This document shows positions 21,258 through 40,300 of a stretch of 64,000 nt of DNA, piece by piece (the stretch's first letter is position 1; every line of letters starts with the position of its first letter). The stretch comes from Tribonema minus (taxonomy: Eukaryota; Sar; Xanthophyceae; Tribonematales; Tribonemataceae). The DNA is taken from the NCBI GenBank assembly GCA_017506865.1, contig JAFCMP010000516.1, positions 310,001-374,000 on the forward strand, read 5' to 3'. Position numbers and translations under genes: made by a program. The notes under the pieces were generated by a model. It had not been told where the DNA came from, did not search any database, and was given only the letters and a program-made list of their open reading frames with translations.

Positions 21258-23999
21258 CCCATACGTACATGCGGCGTCGTGGCGCGCGCCGGCGGAAGGA
21301 AGGGGATGTTGAAGTTTGAAGTTGGGTGCGCTGCGTATGAGAGGCATCGCCAAGTCGCGGGTGTAGGACGTGTTGGAGCTAGCAGGGTGGCCGTTATGAG
21401 AGACGTTTGCGCAGAGCTGAGTATAGGCGCACAGCGCGACATGTGGCGTACCAGGCAGTGCCGCTAGCCTGAAAGCAGCCTGCATGTCCAGCTACCTCAT
21501 CGAGCGCGAGCAACGAGGGTGGGGGGTGGGGTCGGATCGAACCACAACCACAGCGCGATGGCGCACGACAATCATCAGCAGTCAAATCTGAGACAGCAGC
21601 GCGGCCGCGCCAAAGGCGGCGCTTCCAGTGTTCTATGTGATACCTTCAAGTTGCTACTGGGGGGCTGCGGGCGAACAGGACACCACGCACGGCCTCACAA
21701 ACTTTGCTGCGATGGATGCTCGGAAGATAGGTCTCGGCGCTTAGCGTTGCGCTGGGGGAAGCGAGCAGATGGCGCATCGGTGGCTGGGCAAGTGCCTCGT
21801 GATCACTGTCTCAAGCACGCGCGGACGTCCACCCAACTCATGCAGGGGAAAGGGGGGATGCGCAGGGTATCCAATGCCTGCCCCCTTCGTCTATTCCTTT
21901 GCAGTGTGCCAGCGGCGGAATGGGGGCGAGATGTGTCTGCGAACACACGCATGCCTCTGTGCAAACACGCCCTCTATTCTGTCGCAAATCATCGTCGCTT
22001 CGCAAACGCCCGTTGGCCAGGACGAGATTCGGGCAACAGGCGGCAATGGCGGCTTGCAGTGCGGCGAGCGCTGTGGTTTGTGATCATTGCGCATATGCGG
22101 GTGTACGTGCGCGGGGCACCGGCGTGGATGGAATCATGAATGAAATCAATGAACGGAATGATGCATCAGCGCGTGCTTCATGTATCTTGCACGACGTTAC
22201 TGTCATTGAGTTGCCTGCACGCCAGGATGTTCATTCTACAAGTCGCGTCTGTTGCAGTTTCTCGTGTCCCTGTGCCTCCGCATGTTACAGCAGTGGCAGG
22301 GTGCGTCCCATCGCCTGAATGGCCTTTCAATAGGCAGCAGGTTCAAAGTGGCCTTGAAGAACAGTGCTAAAGATCTTGTGGTAAACGTACTAAAAGCCCA
22401 GATGGTAGAGCTTGTATGATTGATGCTAAGCTTGCTATCAGATTCTCAAACACAAACATTGGCGATGGTGCTCAAACAGCGGCTGGCAATCGCAATCAAT
22501 GCAGCAAAATCACAGACTGCATTCCAGAGCTGCTCATTGTATTTGCATGATCTCCTTGCAGTGCAGAGATGCCAGCAGATGAGGACAGAGCGCCACTCGC
22601 TAGGATGGCACGTCCCCAACATAGAAACTGCGTCTCTGCGCAACAACACTGCAGCAGTGCTCAGCACAGTGGTCATTGTGCATGTGATCCTCATGTCTTA
22701 TGAGTGTCTCAGGGCAATCACGCAGTGCCGCCGATGCCCTCTGCGCTTCAAGTTGCGACCACACGCGCCAGCAGTCCAACGTGCTTGTTGCCTTGCTTGC
22801 CTGCAGGTCCGGCTCGCCGCAATTCAACTTCAACTGCAACTTTACCAGCCGAAAGGTCCATACGGACCATACCTACCCTCAAACCCTGGCTCCCTGTAGC
22901 CAGGGCCCAGCGAGATGTACTGCCACCCACCCTCTTCGGTGGGTATGTAGTGGCCAGGAGGGTATGCATAGTGGCCTGAACACGAGAATCAGCGCACAAA
23001 CAATCGTGATTGTTCACTTCATATACTGTGGTGCTTATGTCAGTAGTGCACAACGGAGAGGAAGCGCATACAAACAGGATGACTCGCATTGGCTGTGAAG
23101 GAAGGAGGTTCATGGTGCACTCTTGCGTACACTCCAGCGTGTCAGACAGTGTGTTGGGAGAGGCCAGTAAGGCTTGCGCAACGGGGTGGCTCACTGAAGC
23201 TAGGCCGGGAGTAGGCAATCTGAGTAGGCTATTTGTACTACAGTATCAGCTGCATGCATCAAGCTGTCAAAGCACATGCGACTGGTCTGCGAGCAGCTGT
23301 GTACGCAAGCGACAATAGCAGGCAAACTAATGACGAGTTGCAAGTGTTGTGTGGCCTGCTCAGCCGAGTGTGTGAGGGCAGTACTATGTGACATCAACTT
23401 CAGGTGGTGATGGTGCTAGTGACGTTGGCGAGCTTGTGACATTGGCATTGGTCCTCATCAGTCAGAATCAGAGCCTACACTTTGGGTATATACATACTGT
23501 TGAAGTGTAACTCTAACTCTTGCCTGCCTTCAACTTCAACTGGAGTCCTGCTTAGTTACTCGTCTACTTCCAGAAGTAGATGCCATTTAGCGATATCTTG
23601 TATAGGTGATTATCAACATGCATTGAGATACTGGTCCTTTGTTACTAGATACACGCAGATTCTGGTAGCAAACTTGACATCATCTGGGCCTTTGCACCGT
23701 ACGACAGTCAACAAGAAGCACTTGCATGGACACATCGTACTCAACAGCTTTCTTTGGCAAGGTGCTGAACTTTTGAAGGCAGTTGTTATGCACACAAGAT
23801 TTTTTTGCGAGGAACGTTCGACCCTCCCAAGTGGCAACTTTCAAGAACCTTACGGCAAGAGGGTGTCCTGAAGAAGTGATGCTCCTCTCACACGCAGAAG
23901 ATGCACAGGTGCAGCAAGACGCTCAGGCGAGGCAAGGACAGCGCACCCGACTCCGTTCTGACAGTCATAAATCTATCATAAAGCACGAACTTCACGCAC
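21258..23999. other. No supported gene
   Basis: Downstream of the TFIIIC stop codon. An open frame of 206 codons exists at 21519-22139 (+), but it has no recognisable domain or splice context and is His/Arg-rich in the way shadow frames of this DNA are. ACTTCAA-type motifs continue. I see no RNA gene or transposon end here. Confidence 0.5.
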
Positions 24000-24174
24000 C
24001 TACGCTTCTGCCGAAGCCATAACCGCCAGACCACCCCGTGTGGATCCTGTAAGGCTGGAACAGCCTCCGACGCTCGTGCCTATGACGGTCAGCCGTCTCG
24101 TCCGTGTCGACTCCAGCAGCGATCACACTTAACACGACGGCCCAGAGCAGCAGGACGAAGACCGGCGAACGCAT
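24000..24174 (-). CDS. First exon of a small putative secreted protein
   Basis: ATG at 24174 on the minus strand opens a frame beginning MRSPVFVLLLWAVVLSVIAA, a textbook signal peptide (basic n-region, hydrophobic core, small residues at the cleavage site). It is followed by an acidic stretch (GVDTDETAD), a basic segment (RHRHERRRLF) and a Tyr/Gly-rich segment (GWSGGYGFGRS). The exon ends at 24000 with a good donor, GTAG|gtgcgt, in phase 1. Downstream exons were not identified. It is divergently arranged with the TEX9 homologue at 24658, about 480 bp away. The family is not recognised; it could be a secreted or extracellular-matrix protein. Confidence rests on the signal peptide plus splice donor. 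Confidence 0.45.
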
Positions 24175-24657
24175 GCGTGCTGTAGAGGACAGCACGGCAT
24201 AGCAGGGGAGGGAAGCGCACTGTAAAGGCTTGCGAGGTGGACACAGAGCGTTGAAGCGTTTTCACCTGCGCACCTGATCAAGCTTCGTGGTAGACCTGGC
24301 GCAGTAGGTTCCCTGCGAGCTGCCTGAAGATTGCTCGCGCCGAGCCACAGGCGTAATTAAACGCGACACCGCTGCAGCACATCTCGTTTGCACAGCTCGT
24401 CGTCGGACAGGCACTTGAGAGCATTCTCTGATGTGGAGCGCGCGACCGTCGAGAACAGAGGCCGCGTGTTCAGGGGTTGGCCGGCCAGCAGCGCGTGCGT
24501 CTGCAGGAGAACAACATGTGGAATCTAAGCACGACAGACACAGGACAACAAGGGGCAGCTTTTTTTTCTTTCTCGCCTTTCCTCTCAAGGTGGAGAGTCA
24601 CAAGCCCCAACTTCTGCCGTTCCCAACTGCCATTCATCCTTTCTAGTGCCTCTCATC

Positions 24658-30837
<6,180 letters not shown>

Positions 30838-33688
30838 GGGCTCAATATTATAATCTAAATAACAAGTCTTTTGGCAGCCTGAACGTCTGCACTACTTTTT
30901 GAGGGCCAATTCCCAGGCACATGCTCTGTTCAATGAGCCTCGGAGTCTCAGAGTGGCATGCAAGTGATCCAAAGCGATACTCTCCGTTGAAACAGCTGCA
31001 GTAATGTTCTTTCTTCGAGCAACGACATGCTCCTACGTCACTGCGCCTTGAAGTTCCTATACATTGTGCGCCTGACTCAATCGGACATGGCGTAATGATT
31101 GCCATTAGTGGTTCAAACATCATCATGGCTGAGCGATGCCGTTTTGTGGTCTGATGCAGTTACTGTCCCAACTACTTCAAGGTTGGCAACTGAGTGGCTG
31201 GGACAGTCACTGTTTGACACAGCCTCTCAGCCGCGCATAATATTACTAATAGTATCATACTATGCTGTGCTGTGACAACATCTCAAAGCCTCAGACTGAG
31301 TTTGAAGTGCCACTGGCCAACATGAAGTAGCCAGATGTTTTCAAGCTGAACGAAGTACAGCAACAGGTGATTGCATGCCTGGGCCGATAAGCACAGAGAC
31401 TGTCACAGTGGCACCTCTCATCTGCCTGGAGTTTGGGAACCCATTAATTCAACTTGATGACAACTGTAACAGTTGCAACGTTGGGCCGCTGCGAATGGAG
31501 CAACTGAGTATGTATTTAACTCATCCGTGAAATTCAATGAAGCTCGGAATTTTTTTAAATATGGTAACTGTTTTTCATTTAGCGACTGTAACAGCAGCCC
31601 GACGGTCACTGTGTCAGTGAGTGACTTCTGAGTCTACTTGTACCAAACAAATGTTTGAACGTTCTTGAAAAAAAAAAACCGATCCAAACCCTGAGTCAAT
31701 CAATTGACCCATCTTCAAACACTGAGCAAAGTGATTCAGGATTTGAAGATTACAGTCTCGATGAACAGATTTCAAATTGTACTCTTGAATCATAAAAACA
31801 ACTGCAGAACATCAATGTGAATCATTTGCAACAGACCGAGACTGTCACAGATTCCTGAAGTCGGCCCCGGGGCCCCTAGGCCAGGGGCTCACAGCCCCCA
31901 AGCCGGACCATCGCATACACAGCGTTCAATCCCGGGGCCACTAGGAGCTTCAATTTGAAGTTCAACCGTCCACGAGTCCCTTGGGCCACTCTTATTATAC
32001 CAGACTTCAAGTTGTTGTCAAAATCATTTGATTTATGACAGCTCTTAGACTACTAGACTACGGGCCTACTAGACTACCAGGTCTACTGCAACAATGTCAT
32101 ACAGTAACTATAGTAGTAGTAATATCACCGTAATCATTATGGTCGACAGTAACTGTTACATATATTGAATTCAATTCAAAAGTTACTATGCTATTATCAT
32201 AATGGTAATACATGTTACAGTTACTGCAGTATAGTACTACTTAGTCTTAGACTAGTAGACTGTACATCGGACCATTATGCCAGTGGTAATACCGTATGTT
32301 ACAGTTACTGTAGACCTTCACGTTTAACTTAGTGATACTAATAGGCTGGTTTATTAAGAGCTCACAACCAGACAGCTTTTAAGGCTACCAGACCAACTTG
32401 AAGTTGAGCTTCAAGTTGCAGCAAGATGAAAACTGATTGCGGCCACTCATTGACAAGCAACATCCACTTCCAGACTGACTCAGAGTGACTGTCACGGTCA
32501 CCGTGGCAGTCCAAGTATAACTTATTGCATACCCTTATATGTAGAGTTGCGCAACTATTGCAATAGTCAGTTATTCGTTATGCCTGCTGGACCATTCGTT
32601 AGTTATTCGTTAGTTATTCGTTATTATTTTTATATATTCATTATTTTATCGTAATTGATTGATATTGATGGTTTCACTAGCAAATTTCACTGACCGCCAC
32701 CCCACAAATGGGTCAAATGTGATAGAGCACTGCTTTCTGTCAGACTTCCATGTATTTTGGCTGCACTTATCTTGTCTTCAGCAGTTATATAGCCTGTAAA
32801 CTCATAGCATGGCATTTCTCACAGCACCAGTGTGCATTGAGTCACAGTTTTACACCCTTTTCCCCAAAACCCCTACTTGAGGTTCCACAACTGTTGAAGT
32901 TCTCATATTTTGTGTGTGCTGAAAGCAAAGGCTGCAAAGCCGGTGGTCGGAAGTCTGAAGATCAATGCCATGAAGGCCTGGGCCTGTGTTGCTGTCAACC
33001 AGGTTGAAGCAAGCACTCGGCGAGTGCCTTCGTGCGTGCCGGCGGCTATCTGCAGTGCGTGCTTTTAGGCAGGCTGTCAAACACAAACCCGGTTTGGTGA
33101 TGGAGATGTGCTGCTGTGCTGGTGTTGCTCTTGCTGGCTCATCAGCGCGTGCAGGCTTTGCTGCTTACACCGCGCAAGCTCGACAACGAGCTGCAGGGGG
33201 GCATTTCTCAAAAATGCGAAAACAACTAATTGCCTTCTGAATCAGAGGCGTCGTTAGTTATTCGTTGTATAACGAATACCGAATAACTAAGTTAAACGAA
33301 GCAACGCGTTGTTTTTTGATTCGTAATGTAACTCTACGTGTATAGACATATATTATCAGGACATGATGGTCGTCAACATGACTATGAAATTAACTCAACT
33401 TGAAACTTTAAGGTACTACTAGTGTAAGTCTTAGTCTCAGACTACGTATTATTACTATTAGTGATACCTACAGTAACAACAACAACTACTAGTAGTAGTT
33501 AGTGAAACCTGTAGTAACTTGAATACCGTCAGCCTGAGTGATCATCATGATACTACAACCGTCACGGTCACCTCCGACTGGTCCACTGAAACTTCAAGGC
33601 CAGAGTGACCGACAGCATGGCATAATATGTCATAGAGTCAGTGAATTCTGGCACAGTGACTGTAACATCGGAAGTTCCACGATGATTG
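30838..33688. other. AT-richer gene-free block left of the retrotransposon
   Basis: Composition changes abruptly after the TEX9 stop codon. The block is dense in short self-complementary words such as TGTTACAGTTACTG/CAGTAACTGTTACA (32150, 32213, 32300) and GACTGTCAC (31397). No gene was recognised. One possible small inverted-repeat element is listed separately at 32530-33345. Confidence 0.6.
32530..33345. mobile_element. Possible non-autonomous DNA element with GTTATTCGTT ends
   Basis: Sequence at 32536-32640 (tatgtagagttgcg ... gttattcgttagttattcg) and at 33251-33345 (the reverse: ...gttattcgttgtataacgaa ... gtaactctacgtgtata) are imperfect inverted repeats. The interior (about 32940-33238) is GC-richer and contains an open frame (ALGECLRACRRLSAVRAFRQ region). 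This could be captured host sequence. The ends are too diverged to define a target duplication. Confidence 0.4.
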
Positions 33689-34050
33689 TGATCCGAAAGG
33701 AAAGGCCTCTGGGGATGCTCCATGAGCAGGCCAAGCCCTTCTGGGAAACAGGAGCTCACTCTCAGGATGTAGGCTAACCACTTGCATGGAGAAAAGACCA
33801 CACACCTGGTGTATCGGTGATGGCTCAGCTCCAATGAGTCCCTGCTGTCCAGCAGCTGGCTAGCAAGAGTTAGTACCCAAGCAAGCCACAGAGATGCTGC
33901 CCCAGATTGTTCTGTGCAAGTAGTTCCTGGAACAGTCCAAGCAAATTCCTAGGAACGGTCCTCAGGTGAACTGGCCTGAAGTACACTTGTACAGTACAGT
34001 CAAAGGTGTACACAGCACTTGAACTGCACTGTGACATGGACTTTGTATCA
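33689..34050 (-). repeat. 3' LTR of the retrotransposon (362 bp)
   Basis: Begins TGATCC and ends GTATCA on the plus strand, so its termini are TGAT...ATCA inverted repeats. Read by eye it is base-for-base identical to 45512-45873. In element orientation this is the downstream LTR. Confidence 0.95.
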
Positions 34051-34062
34051 TCCCTCTTCTTT
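34051..34062 (-). other. Polypurine tract
   Basis: On the element's sense strand AAAGAAGAGGGA abuts the 3' LTR (plus strand TCCCTCTTCTTT immediately after 34050). This is the expected position for the plus-strand DNA primer. Confidence 0.8.
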
Positions 34063-34358
34063 GAAAGGGCCGCCGTCCACGGCGCGCCCATGAGACGCAC
34101 GGCGTTTTATGATACTTGTTAAACGCAGAAGACAGCATCGGTGTTCATTGTCGCATCATCACCACCACGGTACACGCTCTCAAGTCCCTCATTGGCCGGC
34201 TACGCGGCGCGTGTCAAACCCTAGGCGGTCTGGCGTGCACCGGGTGCGTGACGATGACACTGCTCTCCAGTGCTAACGCACAGGGTCAGCACAGCTTCAA
34301 CGGCGACGCGGGCGTTTGCGCGGTCCTAGGTCATTCTGGCCCAACGCAACCTGAGGTT

Positions 34359-37300
34359 CTATGGGAGTGTGGGGGTTTCAGGCTGCTCTATGACTTCCTG
34401 TGCCAATAGCAGGTTCCACGAGGAAGGTTCAGCGTTGCGATCGTCGCGGTAGTACTCTTGGCGGAGCTTCAGGCGCCTCGCCATCGGCCTGTTTCCGCGC
34501 GTATTGGGGAACTCTACATCAAATACGTGCTCCCCGCGCTCACGGTTCGATGAGATGTGCCTTAGCAGTTTGCCACGGCTCCAGCCCGTTGGGAACCTGT
34601 AGCGCAGTACTTGCCCGACGTACAGTGGCCCAAAGTTGGTGGGAACGTGGGGGCACACCGTGACTCGCACGCCTGGGGGCGGGTCAGCTGTAATATCTGC
34701 AGCATGCTCAGCAGGGTCAGGCTTGTCTCGTTCACGCGCCAGCCTGCGTAGCCTGTCTCGCACACCTTCTGCTAGCAACTTCCCCGAGCGTACCTGTGCC
34801 GATGTCAGGTCCTCCCAAATTCCATCCGTGTAACGCACTCGCCACTTAAATCGTACGAAGTCGCGCACTTGGCCCCAAATGTACTCAGTGGTCTCGGGAT
34901 CGGCACCTGAAATTTGCCTTACCACCTGAGTGCCACAAGGGTAGCGCTTCAACGCTTCGTCTTTAGGTAGTGAGCGGTCCTCACGTGGGCTAGGGCGTTC
35001 TGCGTACGACGGCATGTGACCTTCGTGTTGGATCTCATAGAGGGCATGAAAAGTGTCTAGCACCCAGGACGGCACTATGAAACTCTCTGCAAACTCCTTC
35101 TCATGAATCCACTCAGACGAGGTACCGTCGCGTGCCAGCCACTTGTATGACCAGCTACCGTCCTCATTAGCCCTGCGGTCTAGAATTCTCTGTAACCGCT
35201 GATCAAGGTCCAGTTCCTTCAGCTGCTCTGGGTCTACGGCGGCGTGTACTCCGTCGCTGACCAGTCTAGCAGGCCTAGGGTGATACGGCTTCATGTTTTC
35301 CACGTGTGCATCAGTGAGCCGCACACGCGCGCCATTGAGTTGACATTGAAATGACAGCCCTGAGTCACCGTAGGGTGCTATCAGCCTCCAGGGTCCGGTG
35401 AAGCGCTCCTCCAGGCCACTCGCGCGTCCTTCAGAGGGCGGCTTTTTGACCCATACATAGTCGCCTACACTTACATGCAGGGTGCGTTGAATCTTGTCGT
35501 TACGAGCTTGGATGCGCTCAGCCCTGGAGCTTAACGCCTCGCCTATGACAGACTCTGCCAGCTTCAGATTCTCTTGTAACCGCTTCACCTCTATGTGCAG
35601 ATCTGTCGTGCACTCTGGCTTAGAGATGAGGGCATCTAGGGGGAATCTGGCCTCGCGACCGAAGACACAGAAGAAAGGCGTAAGGCCTGTCTCTTCCCTG
35701 GGAGTGTTCCTCAGTGCAAACTGTACGATGTCAACTTGTTCGTGCCAACGGTTCTGGTAGTGCGAGCACACTCTGGCCAGGGCCCTCTTGACACGACCGT
35801 TCAAGTTCTCAGCGACACCGTTAGACTGGGGGTGGTATGCGCTAGTCTCTACCTTCTGAACAGCAAAGGCCCGGCAGAGGCTAGTCACCAACGCACCCAC
35901 AAATTCCTTGGCTCCGTCCGAGCACAACTCCTCCACCAGTGTGCCACATTCAAGCAGCACCTTCGCAAGCAGGGGAGCTACCTCAGCAGCGGATCTTTTT
36001 TTAGTGGGGAAAATCCAGCAATAGCCAGACCTGGCTTCCACTATAGCGAGTAGGTAGCGGTGCCCCTCAAGAGATATGACTCCTGGCTCAGTGAAGTCTA
36101 CGTGAAGACGCTGCCACATGCGCTGAGGGGGCATGAGCACTTGCTTGTACTGAGCTGTCGTCTGAGGTTTGGTCTGTTGGCACGCTATGCAACTGCGCAC
36201 GTAGTCGCGAATGTCAGCTCCCATGCCGCGCCAGTAGAAGTTCTCAAACACCTTGGCGTGCGTGGCGGCGGTCGATGGGTGCTGAGCGCTGCCATCGTCG
36301 TGACACATGCGTAGCACCAGGGGCTTCAGTGCCTCAGGGGTGACCCACTGTGTGATCAGGGCTCCCCTCTTGGGGCGACTGGCTGCGAAGTGCACCAACA
36401 GGCCATCAGGCTCTAGCGTGAAGAATTCTTGGTTCTGGGGTATGAACTTTGCCAACTTGGCATCAGAAGGTTCATTGCGGTCCTCTAGGTAATTCCTCAC
36501 AGCCATGCAGAAAGAGTCACGCCCTTGCCATTGCACAAATTTATCGCGCTCAAGCATTGCGGGCTGACCTGAGCTTCCTCCTGCAAGGTCCCCAGGGTGT
36601 TCCGAGGTTGCTGGCGCGGGGGGTTGAACAGGGCTATCAACTGACATCATGTCTACTTGAAGTTGAGGTTCCTGCTCGCTGCTGCTTTCACAGTTCTCGG
36701 TTTCGGTACGCTCACCCGTTTGCTGTGCCAAGAGTGATGCGCAGCTATCCCACACGCCATCTGGGTACACTCCGGTGCGCAGATTGCAAAGCATTGACGC
36801 CAGCGCCAGCTCCTGCAGCTCCGGCTCCGACTGCTCCGGCTGCTCACCTCCCTCTTCTTTGAAAAGCACGGCGTCCCCACTGCTGCTTTCAAGCGAGGTG
36901 TCAAACAAAGCATCTTGCACTTGTGCGGGGTTAAGTTTGAGCATGGCCTCGCTCAGGTCTGGGGATACCTGTGCGACTTTGTTAAAGCGCATGCCAGGGC
37001 CATCTGGGTATGAGGCATAAGCCCCAATCCTGCCTATATTCGTGGGGGAATCCACGACTTCTTCGCTCTCAAAGCGTACCCCAGTAGGCGGAGCAGGTCC
37101 TGCATCCGTACAGTCTGGCCACTGCTCATCAGCGTGGTCATACTCTCTGGGGCCCAGGATTTCCGTCATTTGAGGCATTCGTGAGGGGCAGTCTGCATTG
37201 CCATTGTCCTTACCAGGGCGGTGTACGACCATGACGTCATATTCCTGGAGGCGCATGGCCCAGTGCAGGAGTTTGCTATTATGGTTATTCAGTTTTAGCA

Positions 37301-40300
37301 ACCAGCGCAGTGCCGACGCATCTGTCATGACGGTTACTGGCCTACCCCACACGTATGAGCGGAAGTTGTTCAGGGCCAGCACTACAGCAAGGCATTCCAG
37401 CGCGGTGGCACCTAGCTTTGCGTCTTGCACTGAATTGACTTTGCTGTAAAATGCTACAACTACCTCTCTGGCTGGCTTACCATCCACCGTCTTGGCACGG
37501 CGGGTGTGAGCCCATGGAAAATCTTTGTGCCGCTCTCGAAGCTTCTCAAGTGGCACAAACTGGGATAGCACTCCAGCGACTGCCAACTTGCTAGCATCTG
37601 TGTGTACTATGAATGGCAGGTCAAAATCTGGGTGCATGATAACGGGTGCGCTCGACATCGCGCGTTTGAGCTCTGCGAGTGCATCTCGACGGCGTTTATT
37701 CCATGTCATGTCAGCACCGTCCCTGGTACACTCCATCAATGGCGCCGCGATGGACGCAAATCGGTGAATGTAGCGCCTGTAGTAGTTGAAACATCCCATC
37801 AAGACTTGCATGAGACGTTTGTCAACCTTGCCGTCCTTACCGAGCGGGGGCATCATGTCCACCATGGCCTTGACCTTGTCTTCACACGGCCTAATGCCAT
37901 ACCGGCCGACTTTGTGACCTAGGTATGTCACTTCCTCGGCGAAGAGTTGACACTTGTGCCTTGACACACTCATGCCATACTCCTCCACGCGACGCAGCAC
38001 ATCGTCCAAGTGAGCTATGTGATCTTCAAGCCCTTTGCTGTGAACCAGCACATCATCCACATACACGCACGCATGAGTCTGTCTGGCAGCGCCTAACAGC
38101 TCGTGCATGCAGCGCGTGAAACTGCTGGGCAGACATACTAGTCCAAACGGCGCGACCTTGTACTCCCATAGGGAGCCATCGGGCCCTCGGAAAGCCGTCT
38201 TGCAAGAGGACTCTTTGGTCATGGGAATTTGCCTATAGCCTGAGGCAAAGTCCAGAGCTGAGAAAATTCTTGAACTTGCCACCTTTTGAATCAAGTCCTC
38301 CATGTTGCCTAAGCCGTATTCGTCACGTCTTGTGACCTTATTAAGCGGTCTGTAGTCAACACAGAAGCGTATCTTGCCCTTTTGAGCCACCAGCACAGGG
38401 TTGCTGGCCCATGGCCCACTAGCAGGTCTGATTTGCCCATGCTTCCTTTCGTCCTGAATCGCTTGAAAATTGATTTTGGCCTCGCGCTCGGCCCAACGCC
38501 GCGCCTTGTCGGCTATGGGGGCCGCGTCTCCGGTATCAATGTCCATGTCAAAGCGATCCGTGACCCTAGGGTTTTTGGGGTCTTTTGCAAAGGCAGCACG
38601 TCTGCGGCGTAGCACTTCCATGACCCGATCGTAGTACTTAACACCGTCTTTGTCGCGCTCTTCCAACATAGGTATCACCTTACCATCCCGCTTCAGCACG
38701 TCTGCCAGCTCCTCGTCCGTGCAGAGCTCTAAGGTGGCATTGTGCTCTTCAGCTACCTTACGCCTGTGAGCGGTGCGTTCCGCCTCAGCCTGTGTGGTTG
38801 CTGTGGGATTTGAGCTAGGCTTCACCTGATTTACGGTTGGGGGGTCGCTAGAAAGTCGGCTGAGCGCTATGCGCGTGAGGTTAGCTGTGAGCGTCTCTTG
38901 GTCAACGTCTAGACCGCACACCATCTCCGGTGCTTCAACAGCGCCTAGTATTGCTCCCTTACGGATGAGCACTGGCATTGTGGAAGTGTTTTCAGCCATT
39001 AGCCTGAGTGGTTTGTTCGGCATGGCAGTATCTACTGAGTCCAGCAACACAACGCCTTGCTCGGCCAACTTGTTCACGGCCGTCACCGCTTCTGGGACGT
39101 CTGGGGTTAGCAGCACCTCTACAGGACCTGTGCACTGCAGTGGCGGGTGAGACACCACTTCCAGCGTGTGCGCGGTGTCAGCGTCAATGACCTGGTTTGA
39201 GGCTGCTCTGAGAAGATATTTGCGTTCTGGCAGTACAGGCTTGTCCTTGGTGTGTACCCTTGCTGAGCCTATCTTGATGGAGTTTGCTTCGGGGGGCTCC
39301 AAGGCTCCAACGCGCGCACGTTCACGCATGGGCACAGCGGGGCCTGACGAGCCAGCGGGATAGAATTTCATCCCGTGCTCGTAGGAGATCACGGAGCCGT
39401 ACTTGCCAAAGAAGTTTGACCCTAAGATTGCCTGGTAAGGCAGGTCCACGACGTAGAATCGGTGCGTCAGCAGGTGGTCTTTGAAGCGCACCTGAGCGTG
39501 CACCACCCCTTCTACAGGTACCGACTTCTTGGCGTCAGCGAGCTCCACCGTAGTGAAGTCCCCATCAGCCAGAGGGCAGATGGTGCCCGGCGGCAGCTTG
39601 TGCGCTGAATCTTTGTTGATGAACTCAGCCTCCGCGCCGCAATCCACCAGTGTATCCAGACCAAACTCTTGCACGGCATCGCCCACCTGTGTGCGCATGG
39701 TCATGTGCACAAAGCCATTCTTGCGTGGCCTCCCTACCGGGGTGACTCTGTGGAGTGGCATGGGCGCTTTGCCTCTTGCTGCCCACCTAGGTTTCAACTC
39801 GTGCAGTGTCATGCGAGTCTGCAGTGGTGTCGCTGAGTCAGAGTCAGGGTTAGCGCTCTCTTCTACCATCGGCGTCTTGGGTGTTGCAGTCGACTGAGGC
39901 ACTGCTGGCTCAACGGTTACTCTTGGTGAGTCAGAATCAGAGTCAGACTCGTCGTCACCGCGTTGCCACTGTACTTCATTTAATTGCAATGGCTCACCTT
40001 GGCGCAGCGAAGCAAGAAACGCTCTCCCTTTCTCCCAACACCAGTTCGCAGCACTCCCTAGCGCGCTTGAGCAGGTCCCGGCGATCCTCAGTAGTGCTGG
40101 CTGCGATGCGTCCACGACCCACTCCGGCGGCGGCGCCGTGTGATCATGCACTGTTACCTCTCCAGGAGTTACGTCAGGGCCAGCGGGGGCAGGTCTCTCC
40201 CAACAATTGGGCAGAGAGGCAACGGCATGAACACACTGCATCAGGGCGCTTACAGCCGCGGGCTGTACTAGGTCAGCGGCCCACTTGCGTCTCTGGGTGA

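Noticed and set aside
21519-22139. 206-codon plus-strand ORF
   Set aside because: No recognisable domain, no splice context and composition like shadow frames. Long stop-free stretches are common by chance in this GC-rich DNA.
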